Shown piece after piece: positions 23,309 through 32,185 of a stretch of DNA of 52,809 bases. This DNA is from Patescibacteria group bacterium (GTDB lineage: Bacteria > Patescibacteriota > Minisyncoccia > GCA-002772825), in contig JANLHB010000024.1 of assembly GCA_024654625.1 (NCBI GenBank), positions 1 to 52,809 of the forward strand, in the 5' to 3' direction. Position 1 is the first letter of the stretch, and each line of letters opens with the position of its first letter. The notes under the pieces are model-generated. The model did not search any database, was not told the DNA's origin, and was given only the letters and a program-made list of their open reading frames with translations. Position numbers and translations under genes: made by a program.

Positions 23309-24276
23309 ATATCAAAAAGAATAGTTACTTCATAATTGCCTGCGTCATTTTGTATGATCTCTGCACCGTGATAGGTGACGGCTTTGATGTCTTCGCCAAA
23401 CCCTTCCACGCGTTCGCCCGTAACCTCAGCTTTAAGCTCTGTGCCAGAAAGTTTTTTAACTATAACTTCATCAAAGACTGTTTTCTCAATTTGGCTTTGC
23501 GCAAGCACCTCGGAAAGAAAATCGATTAGTAATGCAGTTTGATCAGGCGATGTTATGTGTATTTCTTTCTTTACTTTTTCGTTTTCATCCGCCGGCTGAC
23601 GAGTTCTTTTTGCATTTTGTATTTCCGCCATTCCGCGAAGCGCGGCGCAAAACAACTCCTCAATCGTTGAGCCTTCCGCTTTCAACCGCACATCTGCGGT
23701 ATGAGAAAGTATCTGATACATCTTTATTTTTTTTGATAATGGAAAAGTTTCAAGTGTTTCGTATCTCACACCGGCAGAATCAAAGCGCGATTCCACTAGA
23801 TCAACGAAACGAACATCAAATGAAGTGAGTTCGGGCAACGATTTTGAGAGATCAATTTCTTTTACTAAAGCAGGGTTTTTAAAACGCGCTAATGTTGCGT
23901 GCGGAATTATTTCCTCATGAGGCTCTACGCTTAAAAAACTCCTCAGCTCTTTTTGCATTTCTTCTACAAACTGCCGATATGCATCACTCTGAGAAAACTC
24001 CGCCCATACCATACGCGGAGACATATTCGGTGGAGCAAAATCTACTTTTTCAAATAAAAGAGAAAATGGTTCAGTGTGCGCGCACAAACTTTTAAGTTTC
24101 TCTTTTATATCACCAATATGCTTTTCTTCCACCTCCCCCAAAAAACACGCGGTAATGTGAATATTTTCTTTAGGCGTCCACCCCATATCGTGCGCTTGGA
24201 ATTGCTTGCAATAATCTGCGAATGCATCTTGCCATTCTAGAGGAAGTGAAATTGATACAAAAAGACGCTTCTTCAT
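23305..24276 (-). CDS. Fused 2'-5' RNA ligase-like phosphodiesterase (ThpR) and archease
   Basis: A 323-residue two-domain protein. Residues 1-180 are a 2H phosphoesterase of the LigT/ThpR type with the two catalytic HxT motifs, HIT at 40-42 and HAT at 126-128; this family opens cyclic phosphates of RNA. Residues 186-323 are an archease (MYQILSHTADVRLKAEGSTIEELF, ending VTILFDI), the activator that speeds RtcB guanylylation and turnover. The frame runs through without a stop, with Met186 as a possible internal start for a free archease. The 4-nt overlap with rtcB ties both activities to RNA-end healing. Confidence 0.9.
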   Translation of the reverse strand: MKKRLFVSISLPLEWQDAFADYCKQFQAHDMGWTPKENIHITACFLGEVEEKHIGDIKEKLKSLCAHTEPFSLLFEKVDFAPPNMSPRMVWAEFSQSDAYRQFVEEMQKELRSFLSVEPHEEIIPHATLARFKNPALVKEIDLSKSLPELTSFDVRFVDLVESRFDSAGVRYETLETFPLSKKIKMYQILSHTADVRLKAEGSTIEELFCAALRGMAEIQNAKRTRQPADENEKVKKEIHITSPDQTALLIDFLSEVLAQSQIEKTVFDEVIVKKLSGTELKAEVTGERVEGFGEDIKAVTYHGAEIIQNDAGNYEVTILFDI

Positions 24277-24369
24277 ATATAATTAAGTATACCATTAAAT
24301 TCCTGGCTCTACCCTACCTAATATGATACTCTCAAGCATAATTTTAATTAGTTGAATGATTAAATATGT

Positions 24370-24375
24370 TAATAT
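24370..24375 (+). promoter_or_regulatory. -10 box, leaderless-type, ruvC
   Basis: TAATAT ends 6 nt before the ATG of ruvC at 24382. The gap 24277-24381 holds nothing else that I can see. Confidence 0.45.
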
Positions 24376-24381
24376 AAAATC

Positions 24382-24915
24382 ATGATCATCTTAGGTATTG
24401 ACCCGGGATACGAAAGGCTGGGAATAGCAATCCTTGAAAAGAAAAAAGGCAGAGAAGAACTGCTTTTCTCCGATTGTATTAAGACTTCCGCTAAAATTCC
24501 TTTCAACGAAAGGCTATTCATAATCGGCAAAGAGCTGGAAAAAATAATCAAGAAATGGAAGCCGGATATTACAGCCATAGAAAAGCTTTTTTTTACCACT
24601 AATCAAAAAACCGCTATGCGCGTCTCTGAGGTACGAGGATTAATAATCTACCTGGTTATGCTTTATAAATCTGAATTACGCGAATTTACCCCGCTTGAAA
24701 TAAAGACGGCTGTTGTCGGCTATGGCAAAGCGGAAAAAAGGCAAGTAGAGCATATGGTAAAAACAATCCTTAAACTTAAAGATAAAGAAATGGCAGACGA
24801 TGAAACAGACGCCATCGCCTGCGCTTTAACTTGCTCAGCCTGCCTGCCTGCAGACCTGTCTACCAGCAGACAACCCATCTATCCACTCCTCCATTCAAAA
24901 AGTAAATTAAAATAA
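24382..24915 (+). CDS. ruvC: Holliday junction resolvase RuvC with repeat-derived tail
   Basis: A 177-residue endonuclease that cuts Holliday junctions. Acidic active-site residues are in GIDPGYERLG, AIEKLFFTTNQKTA and DDETDAIACAL. The conserved protein ends near residue 150; the last about 26 residues (CLPADLSTSRQPIYPLLHSK) are encoded by a degraded copy of the family A palindrome and downstream sequence, so the natural stop seems to have been displaced. Confidence 0.93.
   Translation: MIILGIDPGYERLGIAILEKKKGREELLFSDCIKTSAKIPFNERLFIIGKELEKIIKKWKPDITAIEKLFFTTNQKTAMRVSEVRGLIIYLVMLYKSELREFTPLEIKTAVVGYGKAEKRQVEHMVKTILKLKDKEMADDETDAIACALTCSACLPADLSTSRQPIYPLLHSKSKLK
24838..24880. repeat. Degenerate family A palindrome inside ruvC
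   Basis: CCTGCCTGCCTGCAGACC followed by TGTCTACCAGCAGACA resembles family A with point changes. It encodes the start of the extra C-terminal tail of RuvC. Confidence 0.55.
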
Positions 24916-24948
24916 GACTTTTTAGCATTAAATTTTCTACTGAATATT

Positions 24949-24968
24949 TTATCCACAGGTTATTCACA
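24949..24968 (+). promoter_or_regulatory. Pair of DnaA-box-like sites
   Basis: TTATCCACA (24949-24957, exact E. coli consensus) and TTATTCACA (24960-24968) lie in direct orientation with two bases between. They are in the spacer between ruvC and the acidic ORF, about 5.7 kb from the dnaA-dnaN spacer. They may bind DnaA for regulation or titration. The spacer 24916-25087 is otherwise AT-rich and empty. Confidence 0.5.
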
Positions 24969-25087
24969 TTTCATTTTAAAACACTTGCAAAAATTTTTAA
25001 CTTCTGATAAAACTGGTATGTTCAGCCTTATATCTAAGCCTGACTAGGTCGTTTAAAGCGATTTAATTAAAAGTTTTAAATAAAAAT

Positions 25088-25210
25088 ATGTTCAACGATA
25101 CAACAATGAACGATGATTTCTCCGACGATGAACTAGAAGAAGAGGAAGAGGATATGCCAATGGGAGATAATGATGACGATGAAAATGAAGAGGTGGAAGA
25201 CGAAGAGTAA
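25088..25210 (+). CDS. Small highly acidic protein (40 residues)
   Basis: ATG at 25088 to TAA at 25208-25210 encodes MFNDTTMNDDFSDDEL followed by a run of Glu/Asp; about 24 of 40 residues are acidic and no basic residue occurs. The frame is followed by a palindromic terminator at the right distance and preceded by a spacer, as expected for a real gene. Such acidic microproteins can mimic DNA or bind basic proteins, but nothing here shows which. Existence is moderately supported, function is unknown. Confidence 0.55.
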   Translation: MFNDTTMNDDFSDDELEEEEEDMPMGDNDDDENEEVEDEE

Positions 25211-25217
25211 TCATAAA

Positions 25218-25251
25218 AATAATCCGTCCGCCAGCTGGCGGACGGATTATT
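25218..25251. terminator. Bidirectional terminator made of family B palindrome
   Basis: A perfect 34-bp palindrome centred on CCGCCAG/CTGGCGG (25234/25235), with AATAAT at the left end and ATTATT followed by more T at the right. It sits between the acidic ORF and the converging tyrS and serves both. Confidence 0.75.
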
Positions 25252-25262
25252 TTTTATAAAAA

Positions 25263-26456
25263 TTACTTAATTTTTATTTTAAGAAAACGGTATTTCCCGA
25301 CTCTCACCAAACAATCTTTTTTAATTTTATATTGAGCATCTGTTATTTTTTCATCATTTATCTCTATAGCATTTCCTTCAATCAATCTTCTAAAATCAGC
25401 TTTAGATGACACAAGCCCCTCGCCAAGCAAAACATCATTCAAATTAGCGCCTATCTCAGCTTCCGCCTCTTTAACATCCTCCGGTATACCGCCCTTCTGA
25501 AAAGTTTCTATAAAATTATTTTTCGCGCTCTCCGCCTCGACATTTCCGTAATATATCTCTACTACTCTTTTTGCCAATTCCATTTTTGCGTCGCGGGGAT
25601 TAAGCTCTCCTTTTTCCATTTTTCCGCCAATATCAATTATTTCGCCTTCCGGCATATCTGTGGCAAGAAGAAGATATTTTGCGATCAATTCATCGCTTAT
25701 AGACATCAATTTGCCGAATATTTCATTTGGCTCGTCAATAATATTAATAACATTACCCCAACTAGTAGACATCTTTCTTCCGTCTGTGCCTTCTATCATT
25801 TTTGTGATTAGAATATCTTGCTCGGGTTTGCCATAATGTCTTTGCACTATACGTCCGGCCTTTAAATTAAAAAGTTGGTCAAATCCGCCAATCTCCAAGT
25901 CGGTATTTACAACAAGAGAGTCGTACCCTTGCATAAGCGGATACAAGAACTCGCGGACGCTTATCTCTTCGCCTTTTTCAAACCTGTCTTTAAAGTTCCT
26001 TCGAGCAAGCATCTGACCCACAGAGAAACTCTCTGCCAACTCTGCAATTTCTTCAAGGTTAAGCTTTGAAAGAAATTCGCTATTATAATGAACTTCAACT
26101 TTTCCCATATCAAGGATTTTGCCAAGCTGAACAATATAATCCTTCATATTCTTTTCTATATCTTCCTTGGTGAGCATAGGCCTCTTCTCTAGCTTATCAG
26201 AAGGGTCTCCTATCCTGGCGGTAAAGTCACCGACAATCAAGACAATCTGATGCCCTAAATCCTGAAAAGCTCGTAATTTACGAAGTGGCACCGCTCGTCC
26301 TAAATGAATTTTGGGACCCGTGGGGTCAATTCCAAATTTAACCCGGAGCATTTCTCCTTTTTCCATTCTTTCCTTAAGATGATTAAAATCAATCACCTCT
26401 TCAACACCGCGAGTTAAAACTTCATTAATTTTTTGTTTATCTGTATTTATCAGCAT
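25263..26456 (-). CDS. tyrS: Tyrosyl-tRNA synthetase
   Basis: About 397 residues. It charges tRNA-Tyr. The HIGH-like motif is PTGPKIHLGRAVPL, the KMSKS-like motif is KMSTSWGNVI, and a C-terminal S4 RNA-binding domain (GLVSSKADFRRLIEGNAI) is present. An upstream ATG (26516) would add 20 residues overlapping the promoter region of the next gene; MLINTDKQ at 26456 fits the family N-terminus and the otherwise leaderless pattern. Length is normal for the short TyrZ/TyrS2-like class. Confidence 0.93.
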   Translation of the reverse strand: MLINTDKQKINEVLTRGVEEVIDFNHLKERMEKGEMLRVKFGIDPTGPKIHLGRAVPLRKLRAFQDLGHQIVLIVGDFTARIGDPSDKLEKRPMLTKEDIEKNMKDYIVQLGKILDMGKVEVHYNSEFLSKLNLEEIAELAESFSVGQMLARRNFKDRFEKGEEISVREFLYPLMQGYDSLVVNTDLEIGGFDQLFNLKAGRIVQRHYGKPEQDILITKMIEGTDGRKMSTSWGNVINIIDEPNEIFGKLMSISDELIAKYLLLATDMPEGEIIDIGGKMEKGELNPRDAKMELAKRVVEIYYGNVEAESAKNNFIETFQKGGIPEDVKEAEAEIGANLNDVLLGEGLVSSKADFRRLIEGNAIEINDEKITDAQYKIKKDCLVRVGKYRFLKIKIK

Positions 26457-26532
26457 TATTATTAAACAATAGCATATTATCGCATTTTTCGTATAGTATT
26501 TTTGTTCTATAGACAAACATTCTTTTTATATC

Positions 26533-26538
26533 TACAAT
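26533..26538 (+). promoter_or_regulatory. -10 box of the penicillin-binding protein gene
   Basis: TACAAT ends 8 nt before the ATG at 26547 and supports that start over an in-frame ATG-like start at 26502. Confidence 0.4.
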
Positions 26539-26546
26539 ACTTAACA

Positions 26547-29069
26547 ATGTTACATAAAAAAATAATGAAGGATAAGGGCTTTATTTCTATTAAGGGGTTA
26601 ATTGCAGCCTCTTTTATAATTTTATTTACAGGCGGAGGAATTTTTCTCTTATGGGCAAACACGCTTCAAATGCCCGATTTCGGTTCATTTGAACAGAGAA
26701 AAATAATTCAATCAACTAAAATATATGACAAAACAGGAAAGGTATTACTCTACGATGTTCATCAAAATATTCAACGAACAGTCGTCTCACTTGAAAAAAT
26801 CTCGCGCCATATAAAAAATGCCACTGTGGCTATTGAAGATGCTGAATTCTACCAACATTCCGGTATTCGTCCAACCGCAATATTTCGAGCAGTTTTTATA
26901 CAACCATTAAAAGGAAAAGGTGTCCAAGGTGGTTCAACTATCACTCAACAGGTAATTAAAAATACTCTTCTATCAAGAGAGAAAAAAATATCAAGAAAAC
27001 TAAAGGAGGCAGTATTATCTCTTAGGCTTGAGAAATTAATGTCAAAAGATGAAATCCTTAATATTTACTTGAATGAAGCGCCTTATGGCGGAAGTATTTA
27101 TGGGACAGAAGAAGCGGCTATGACTTTCTTTGGCAAAAATGCCCAAGATGTCACATTGGCGGAAGCAGCCTACTTAGCCGCCATACCGAAAGCGCCGACA
27201 TTTTACTCGCCATATGGGAATAATCGCGACAAACTGGATGAAAGAAAAAATATTGTCTTAAACAGAATGCTTGAACTTGGATTTGTCAGTGAAAAAGACG
27301 CTGAAGAGGCAAAAAATGAAGAAGTGTATTTCGTACCGCGATCTGATCAGGGAATACTTGCTCCTCATTTTGTAATATTTATAAAAAGTTATTTAGAAGA
27401 AAAATATGGCAAAGATTTAATAGAAGAAGGAGGACTTAAAGTAACAACCACTCTTGACTACAAGCTTCAAGAAAAAGCTGAGAAGATAGTTGCTGAATAT
27501 GGGCAAGAAAACGAGGAAAAATTTAATGCTTCAAATGCAGGAATGGTGGGGATAGACCCGAAAACAGGCCAGATACTTGTAATGGTTGGCTCCCGAGATT
27601 ATTTTAACGCCGAAAAAGAAGGTAATTTTAATGTTACCTTAGCCAAACGCCAGCCAGGCTCCGCCTTTAAGCCTTTTGTATATGCTACAGCATTCAAGAA
27701 GGGTTTTACTCCAGACACTGTCGTCTTTGACCTTCAAACTGAATTTCAATCAAATTGCAAACCTGACGGCACTCCAAAATATACAGAAGTTAATCCTGAT
27801 GACTGTTATCATCCTGGAAATTATGACGGCATTTTCCATGGCCCCATATCATTTCGCGATGCATTAGCTCAATCCATAAACATTCCAGCCGTAAAAGCGC
27901 TTTATCTTGCAGGGTTACAAGACTCGCTTCAAACTGCCAAAGATATGGGAATAAGCACCCTTTCAAATGTAAACCAATATGGACTGACACTTGTATTAGG
28001 AGGCGGCGAGGTAACTCCGCTTGATATAACAGGGGCTTACGGCGCATTTGCTACCGGTGGGATAAAAAATCCAACAACTGGAATCTTAAAAATAGAAGAT
28101 AATAATGGAAAAATTATTGAGGAATTCTCTCCGGAACCAAAGCGTGTTCTTGATGAAAATATAGCTTTAATGATATCTGACATCTTATCAGACAATAATG
28201 CCAGAACACCGGCATTTGGAAGCAACTCTTATCTTTATTTCCCGGAAAAAGACGTGGCGGCTAAAACAGGAACTACAAATGACTACAAAGACGCATGGAT
28301 AGTCGGGTATACGCCGAACTTTGCGCTCGGAGCGTGGGCAGGGAACAACAATAACTCAGAAATGGAGAAAAAGGTGGCTGGTTTTATTGTGGCTCCTATG
28401 TGGAACACATTTTTTAAAGAAGTTTTAATTGATCTGCCTGAAGAAAAATTCAAGGAACCTAATATACCAATACCGGAAAAACCGATTCTTCACGGTATTT
28501 GGCAAGGAGGAGAGAGTTATTTTATAGATAAAATTTCAAAGAAACTTGCGACTGAATTTACCCCTTTAGAATTAAGAGAAGAGAGGGTGGTTACAGATGT
28601 TCACTCAATACTTTATTGGGTAGATAAGAATAACCCGCTTGGGCCGAAACCTGAAGAACCTGAAAATGACCTTCAATTTGAATTATGGGAAGATCCGGTT
28701 TTAAAGTGGGTAGAAAATCAAAAAATAAAGACCGAGACCGCGAATGATACGCCTAAAGAATTTGACGATGTTCATAAACCTGAATTTATGCCGAAAATAA
28801 ACATAATAGAACCTAAGTCTGAAAATATTTATAATAAAAATGATAAAATAACACTCCAGATTCAAAATTACAGCAAATTTCCAATATCAAGAGTGGATAT
28901 ATTCTTAAATAACATATATCTTGGCTCTACAGTAAATGCTCCTTTTAACTTCTCATTTAACCCAAACAACACCGAGGGACTTGGTGATAAAAACGAACTT
29001 AAGGTAATAGTTTACGATAGCGTAAAAAACAAAGGAGAAACGACTATGGAGCTTAATATAGGTCTATAA
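26547..29069 (+). CDS. Class A penicillin-binding protein (PBP1A-type)
   Basis: About 840 residues. A bifunctional peptidoglycan synthase with an N-terminal membrane anchor (LIAASFIILFTGGGIFLLW), a GT51 transglycosylase domain (catalytic Glu in IEDAEFYQHSG, then QGGSTITQQVIKN), and a transpeptidase domain with SAFK (the serine nucleophile), SIN and KTGT. After the transpeptidase come about 90 residues forming an Ig-like/Big domain (RVDIFLNNIYLGSTV), probably wall-facing. The likely start is MLHKK at 26547, with 26565 also possible. It stands alone, diverging from tyrS. Confidence 0.94.
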   Translation: MLHKKIMKDKGFISIKGLIAASFIILFTGGGIFLLWANTLQMPDFGSFEQRKIIQSTKIYDKTGKVLLYDVHQNIQRTVVSLEKISRHIKNATVAIEDAEFYQHSGIRPTAIFRAVFIQPLKGKGVQGGSTITQQVIKNTLLSREKKISRKLKEAVLSLRLEKLMSKDEILNIYLNEAPYGGSIYGTEEAAMTFFGKNAQDVTLAEAAYLAAIPKAPTFYSPYGNNRDKLDERKNIVLNRMLELGFVSEKDAEEAKNEEVYFVPRSDQGILAPHFVIFIKSYLEEKYGKDLIEEGGLKVTTTLDYKLQEKAEKIVAEYGQENEEKFNASNAGMVGIDPKTGQILVMVGSRDYFNAEKEGNFNVTLAKRQPGSAFKPFVYATAFKKGFTPDTVVFDLQTEFQSNCKPDGTPKYTEVNPDDCYHPGNYDGIFHGPISFRDALAQSINIPAVKALYLAGLQDSLQTAKDMGISTLSNVNQYGLTLVLGGGEVTPLDITGAYGAFATGGIKNPTTGILKIEDNNGKIIEEFSPEPKRVLDENIALMISDILSDNNARTPAFGSNSYLYFPEKDVAAKTGTTNDYKDAWIVGYTPNFALGAWAGNNNNSEMEKKVAGFIVAPMWNTFFKEVLIDLPEEKFKEPNIPIPEKPILHGIWQGGESYFIDKISKKLATEFTPLELREERVVTDVHSILYWVDKNNPLGPKPEEPENDLQFELWEDPVLKWVENQKIKTETANDTPKEFDDVHKPEFMPKINIIEPKSENIYNKNDKITLQIQNYSKFPISRVDIFLNNIYLGSTVNAPFNFSFNPNNTEGLGDKNELKVIVYDSVKNKGETTMELNIGL

Positions 29070-29071
29070 AT

Positions 29072-29332
29072 CTACCTTATATCTATTATTGTTTTAGAAT
29101 AGAATTGTTTTTCCAACTCTTCTAAAATCTGCTGTTTTTTAAAGAAAATTTCATTCTTAATCATTGGATTTGCTTTAATAAATACAGTCGGTTTATTAAC
29201 TACAATATTCTCTTTTTCTAATTTAATACCTGTTTTATTTAAAATAATCTCCATAATATCATCTACAATGGCTTCTTTGGGGATTTTTAGACTTTTAAAT
29301 TTTTCCAAAAAAGGAGAAAGAGTTTTCCACAT
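29072..29332 (-). CDS. DUF721/DciA-like protein
   Basis: An 86-residue protein with a helical start and the pattern VVNKPTVFIKANPMIKNEIFFKKQQILEEL, which matches the core of the DUF721 family (strand, then helix ending before an LN-like position). DUF721 includes DciA, the loader or regulator of the DnaB replicative helicase in bacteria without DnaC. It lies next to dnaN and dnaA on the same strand, which supports a replication role. The family similarity is modest, so DciA function is inference. Confidence 0.6.
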   Translation of the reverse strand: MWKTLSPFLEKFKSLKIPKEAIVDDIMEIILNKTGIKLEKENIVVNKPTVFIKANPMIKNEIFFKKQQILEELEKQFYSKTIIDIR

Positions 29333-29345
29333 AATATTTTAAATT

Positions 29346-29466
29346 CGAAGCACGAAATAACGAAATTCGAAATAATATCTAAGTTATAAATTCTAATTTT
29401 TTAATTTTTTTAAATTTTGTATTTTGGTCATTTGAATTTGTTTCGTGCTTCTGATTTCGTGCTTCG
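29346..29466. repeat. Inverted repeat in dnaN-dciA spacer
   Basis: CGAAGCACGAAAT (29346-29358) is the reverse complement of ATTTCGTGCTTCG (29454-29466); TTTCGTGCTTC also occurs in direct repeat at 29441-29451. The AT-rich interior has no ORF. It could form a stem between the two genes or be the ends of a small insertion. Confidence 0.6.
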
Positions 29467-29487
29467 TATTTATATATTTATATATTT

Positions 29488-30597
29488 TTATGCATTCATT
29501 GGCATAACTAAATATTGAAAATCGCTTGTATTTTTATTGGTTATAACAAGCGGTTTATTTGGCCCGTTAAAATTCATCACTATAGTATCAGTATTTATAT
29601 AATTCAAACAGTCTACAATATATCTATAATTAAACGATATTTTAATATCTTCACCGATAATATCTGAATTAATAGTTGTGTTATATTCTCCTGTTTCTTG
29701 GCTTGATGTCTTAATTTCTATCATATTATCACTTTTATGTATAATTAAATTAACTTCATTTAATCTTCCGGAGAAAATACTTGCTGTTTTCAATATATTC
29801 ATCAAATCTTCCTTATTAACAACAGCCGTAGTTGTAAACTTTTGCGGAATAATCTGCTTATAATCAGGAAAAATGCCGTCAATTAATCTTGATATAAACT
29901 TAATATTATCAACTATTAATATAATTTGATTTTTATCAAAAATAATATCAATATCTCCTTCTTTATTTTCAAAAATACGTATTATTTCAACTATACTCCT
30001 ATAAGGAATAATTAAAGGTGAAAATCCTTTAAATTTGTATGGTATTTTTTTCTCCGCTAAACGAAAAGAATCAGTTGCTACAAAAACTAAAGGTGTTTTA
30101 TCTGAAGAATTGATATAAACACTTGATATCTCCGGTTTAATACCTGACAATGAAGCTCCGTAATAAACTGACTTTAAACCGGAGATAAATTCTTTTACCG
30201 GCAAGGAAAATACATTTTCTTCTTTTATTGTTGGAAGTGAAGGAAAATCGTCAATCGGATAGCTTTTTATAAGCGTTGATGTATTTGGCGCTGAAATAAC
30301 AAGATTATTATTCACTAATTCAAGATTTATATTATCAGCTTTATTAAAATTAGATAAAAAACCATTAATAATACCTGCTGGCACCGCAACTTCACCTTCC
30401 TCTTCTATTTTTGCCGGTATATTAATTTCAATACCAATCTCCAGGTTAGTTGCTGTTAATTTTATTTTTCCCGGTTTGTTATTTTTAGCTGATATTAAAA
30501 CAGAGCCGAGTATCGGTAAGTGTAAATTTTTATTTGTTATTTTTTCAGCTAAAGATATAGAATCTTTTAAATGTTTTTTTAAACAAGTAATCTTCAT
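29488..30597 (-). CDS. dnaN: DNA polymerase III beta subunit (sliding clamp)
   Basis: A 369-residue clamp subunit with three repeated domains. It begins MKITCLKKHLKDSISLAEKI and ends with the family-typical VMPMNA, close to the usual VMPMR(L). Length is normal. The dnaA-dnaN order on the minus strand with an AT-rich, DnaA-box-containing spacer is the standard origin arrangement. Confidence 0.95.
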   Translation of the reverse strand: MKITCLKKHLKDSISLAEKITNKNLHLPILGSVLISAKNNKPGKIKLTATNLEIGIEINIPAKIEEEGEVAVPAGIINGFLSNFNKADNINLELVNNNLVISAPNTSTLIKSYPIDDFPSLPTIKEENVFSLPVKEFISGLKSVYYGASLSGIKPEISSVYINSSDKTPLVFVATDSFRLAEKKIPYKFKGFSPLIIPYRSIVEIIRIFENKEGDIDIIFDKNQIILIVDNIKFISRLIDGIFPDYKQIIPQKFTTTAVVNKEDLMNILKTASIFSGRLNEVNLIIHKSDNMIEIKTSSQETGEYNTTINSDIIGEDIKISFNYRYIVDCLNYINTDTIVMNFNGPNKPLVITNKNTSDFQYLVMPMNA

Positions 30598-30832
30598 AGT
30601 AATTAATATTTATTATTTATATAAAATTTTTTATTATTATTAGTGTTGTGTATAAGTGGAAAACTGATTATTAACTTGTTATTATATATCTTTTTTAAAA
30701 AATAAAATGTTAATAAAATGATAATTTAAAATCTAATAAGATGTGTGTATTTATTAAGAAAAATTTATACGAATAATAATCTACTTCTTATCCCTAATAT
30801 GTTATAAAATTTTCCACACACTTATTAACAGT
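30598..30832. other. oriC: Putative replication origin (dnaA-dnaN spacer)
   Basis: A 235-bp, very AT-rich spacer between dnaA and dnaN. It contains TGTGTATAA (30647-30655, reverse of the DnaA box TTATACACA), TTTTCCACA (30810-30818, one mismatch) and TGTGTGTAT near 30742. Long A/T-only stretches could be the unwinding element. Position next to dnaA and the divergent rpmH-rnpA-yidC cluster supports it. Strand-composition skew would be the deciding test. Confidence 0.55.
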
Positions 30833-32185
30833 TTAATCTTTATAAAGTATTTCTCTTATTTGTGTTATTTCTTGATTTAACCTTTCATTCTTATTAATTT
30901 CATTTAAAATTTTTTCATATGAATAAATAACAGTGGTATGGTCTCTGCCGCCGAATTTTTTCCCTATATAAGGGAAAGAACTGTTAAAATCTTCCCGTAA
31001 TAAATACATCGCTATTTGTCTTGGCGTAACATATTCTTTTTTTCTTGTTTTTCCGAAAATAAACTTTTCTTCAATATTATAAAAATCAGCAATTGTCTTA
31101 ATAATAGCGTTTATCGTTACGGTTTTATAAGGTTTTATATTCTTTTTCAAAATATCTTTGATTTCTTGAATTGAAATTTCTCTGTTTTTAACTTTTATCT
31201 CCCCTATTATAATGTTTAAAGCACCCTCAAGTTCTCTAATACTGTCTTTTATAACAGATGCTATATATTCAATAGTTTCATTTGGTAATGTAAAATTTTT
31301 ACTTTCCAATTTAGACTTTAAAATCGCCAACCTTGATTCAAAGTCGGGTTTTGATACATCTACCATCATTCCGCCTTCAAAACGCGACCTAAGGCGTTCC
31401 TCAAGCCCTTCTATATGCTTTGGAGGCTTATCGCACGAGAAGACAATTTGCCTGTTTGACTCATAAAGAGAATTAAAGATATGAAAAAATTCTTCCTGGG
31501 TCTTTTGTTTGCCTGAGAAAAATTGGATATCGTCAATTATTAACAGATTACATTGCCTGTATTTCTCTTTAAAATTGTAAATATTGTTGCTTCTTATTGA
31601 TTCTATGAGGTCGCTGGTGAATTTCTCAGACGTTATGTATCTTATTTTGGCGCTGTTGTTTGTCTCTTTCAGTTTATTACCGATTGCTTGTAAAAGATGA
31701 GTTTTTCCAAGACCTGTTCCTCCGTATATAAAAAGAGGGTTATATTGAGAGCCTAAATTTTTTGAAATTGTTTCTGCTGCGGTGTAGGCAAGCTCGTTAA
31801 AAGAGCCAACTATAAAAGAGTCAAAAGTGTATCTGGGGTTTAAATTGTCTTCACTGTTGATATAAAGCTCATTGAACTCAAGTTGATTCTCGCTTTCTTT
31901 ATGGCTTGATTGCTGATTTTTTTGAAGATTGTTTGAGTTTTGGGGGAGAATTATATATTCTACGCTTCTTACATTTGGATCAAGACATCGCAACGCCTTT
32001 GTTATTAATTTATGATATTTATTAAAAAGCCACTCTTTTGCGAATGTATTTGGAACATTGATAAAAATAGTACCGTCTTCTTTGTTCGCTATATTTGTGT
32101 TTTGAAACCATGTTGTGAAGTTTGCAGGTGAAATATTTAATTCTATTTCAGCCAACACCCCTTCCCAAAGTTTTTCTTTTTCCAT
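30833..32185 (-). CDS. dnaA: Chromosomal replication initiator DnaA
   Basis: A 450-residue AAA+ initiator. Domain I is at residues 1-80 (WEGVLAEIELNISPANFTTWF), a polar linker follows, then the ATPase domain with Walker A YGGTGLGKTHLLQ and Walker B LLIIDDIQFF, and the C-terminal helix-turn-helix with the DnaA signature KFGGRDHTTVIYS. Length and domain order are normal. A TATAAT box lies 11 nt before the ATG. Confidence 0.97.
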   Translation of the reverse strand: MEKEKLWEGVLAEIELNISPANFTTWFQNTNIANKEDGTIFINVPNTFAKEWLFNKYHKLITKALRCLDPNVRSVEYIILPQNSNNLQKNQQSSHKESENQLEFNELYINSEDNLNPRYTFDSFIVGSFNELAYTAAETISKNLGSQYNPLFIYGGTGLGKTHLLQAIGNKLKETNNSAKIRYITSEKFTSDLIESIRSNNIYNFKEKYRQCNLLIIDDIQFFSGKQKTQEEFFHIFNSLYESNRQIVFSCDKPPKHIEGLEERLRSRFEGGMMVDVSKPDFESRLAILKSKLESKNFTLPNETIEYIASVIKDSIRELEGALNIIIGEIKVKNREISIQEIKDILKKNIKPYKTVTINAIIKTIADFYNIEEKFIFGKTRKKEYVTPRQIAMYLLREDFNSSFPYIGKKFGGRDHTTVIYSYEKILNEINKNERLNQEITQIREILYKD

